A DNA stretch of 64,000 nt from Tetrahymena elliotti 4EA. Its lineage: Eukaryota; Ciliophora; Oligohymenophorea; Hymenostomatida; Tetrahymenidae. A program made the translations under genes and the position numbers. The stretch spans positions 237,021-301,020 of the forward strand of contig JH720345.1 of assembly GCA_000231825.2 (NCBI GenBank), in the 5' to 3' direction. Positions 63,728-64,000 of this stretch are shown here, in pieces. The first letter of the stretch is position 1, and every line of letters begins with the position of its first letter. Below the pieces are notes generated by a model that saw only the letters and a program-made list of their open reading frames with translations, was not told where the DNA came from and ran no database searches.

Positions 63728-64000
63728 TCAAATAACTTTATTTTCAAAATTGAGTTAATGATGGATGAGCTTCGAATATATTCCATTTTAGGCAAGTAAT
63801 TACTAATGAGTTCCTTACTCTTTTAGTTCACCATTTTTCATAACAAAAATGTTATCGCTTTTTATAATAGTACTTAATCTGTGAGCAACAACTATTATTG
63901 TCATCCCTCTCTTTTCTACAAGTTGATCTATGTATTGTTGGACTGTGTTCTCACTCTCTGCATCTAATGAACTTGTTGCTTCATCTAAAATCAAAATTTT
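63728..64000 (-). CDS. ABC transporter, C-terminal fragment (5' part outside the window)
   Basis: Only the last ~90 codons are present. They begin with Walker B and D-loop ([16 protein letters not shown]), then the H-loop [20 protein letters not shown], and end [11 protein letters not shown] at TGA 63728-63730. The sequence closely follows the complete ABC gene at 60.9-63.0 kb (QLNFENKVI against its QINFQEKLKIEN), so this is a tandem paralogue. The membrane domain, Walker A and signature motif lie beyond the edge. Confidence 0.88.

Noticed and set aside
1..64000. CRISPR arrays, bacterial operons, ribosome binding sites, rho-independent terminators
   Set aside because: The window is eukaryotic (introns, ciliate code, Pol III tRNA genes); no spaced identical repeats of CRISPR type were seen.

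Overview
This window is ciliate macronuclear-type DNA from an oligohymenophorean, most like Tetrahymena or a close relative. The base composition is extremely AT-rich. Every convincing gene is crossed by many in-frame TAA and TAG codons that fall where glutamine is expected, and every credible stop is TGA (ciliate nuclear code, table 6). Introns are short (about 45-180 nt), AT-rich and GT...AG. Open frames read with the standard code are therefore only fragments of the real genes. Gene models here were read by hand under table 6; intron borders are approximate unless stated.

Layout. 0.5-1.2 kb holds a tentative small three-exon gene (+). 1.26-7.7 kb (-) is the first of four paralogous multi-pass membrane proteins of the TmcB-like/PAS type. 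9.0-9.8 kb (+) is a YhhN/TMEM86-family membrane protein. 11.5-12.8 kb (-) is a monomeric sarcosine oxidase-type flavoenzyme, divergent from a large gene at 14.6-20.3 kb (+). That gene starts with a 3-hydroxyisobutyryl-CoA hydrolase-like domain and carries a long extension, best explained as the mitoribosomal protein mS47. 20.7-22.0 kb (+) is an unrecognised gene. 22.3-25.4 kb (-) is a protein with two cyclic-nucleotide-binding domains and a Q/N-rich tail. Its upstream side holds a degenerate array of about eleven units with a period near 70 bp, then a small gene (26.5-26.9 kb, +).

26.9-36.0 kb (-) holds two paralogous Gln/Asn/Ser-rich proteins of unknown function. At 37.0 kb a compact hairpin-rich insert flanked by a 14-bp direct repeat looks like a small retroposon. 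37.4-59.2 kb (-) is a tandem head-to-tail cluster of three more TmcB-like/PAS membrane proteins. Two identical tRNA-Phe(GAA) genes sit tail to tail at 60.4-60.6 kb. The right end carries two tandem ABC transporters (-), the second cut by the window edge.

There is no single pathway. Much of the window (about 25 kb) is one lineage-expanded sensory or membrane family, with the cyclic-nucleotide-binding protein and the ABC pair as other signalling or membrane genes, plus metabolic and mitochondrial housekeeping genes. The most notable items are the four-member family with its shared His/Cys signature, the mS47-like fusion with an altered oxyanion segment, the 70-bp repeat array, the retroposon-like insert and the palindromic tRNA pair.
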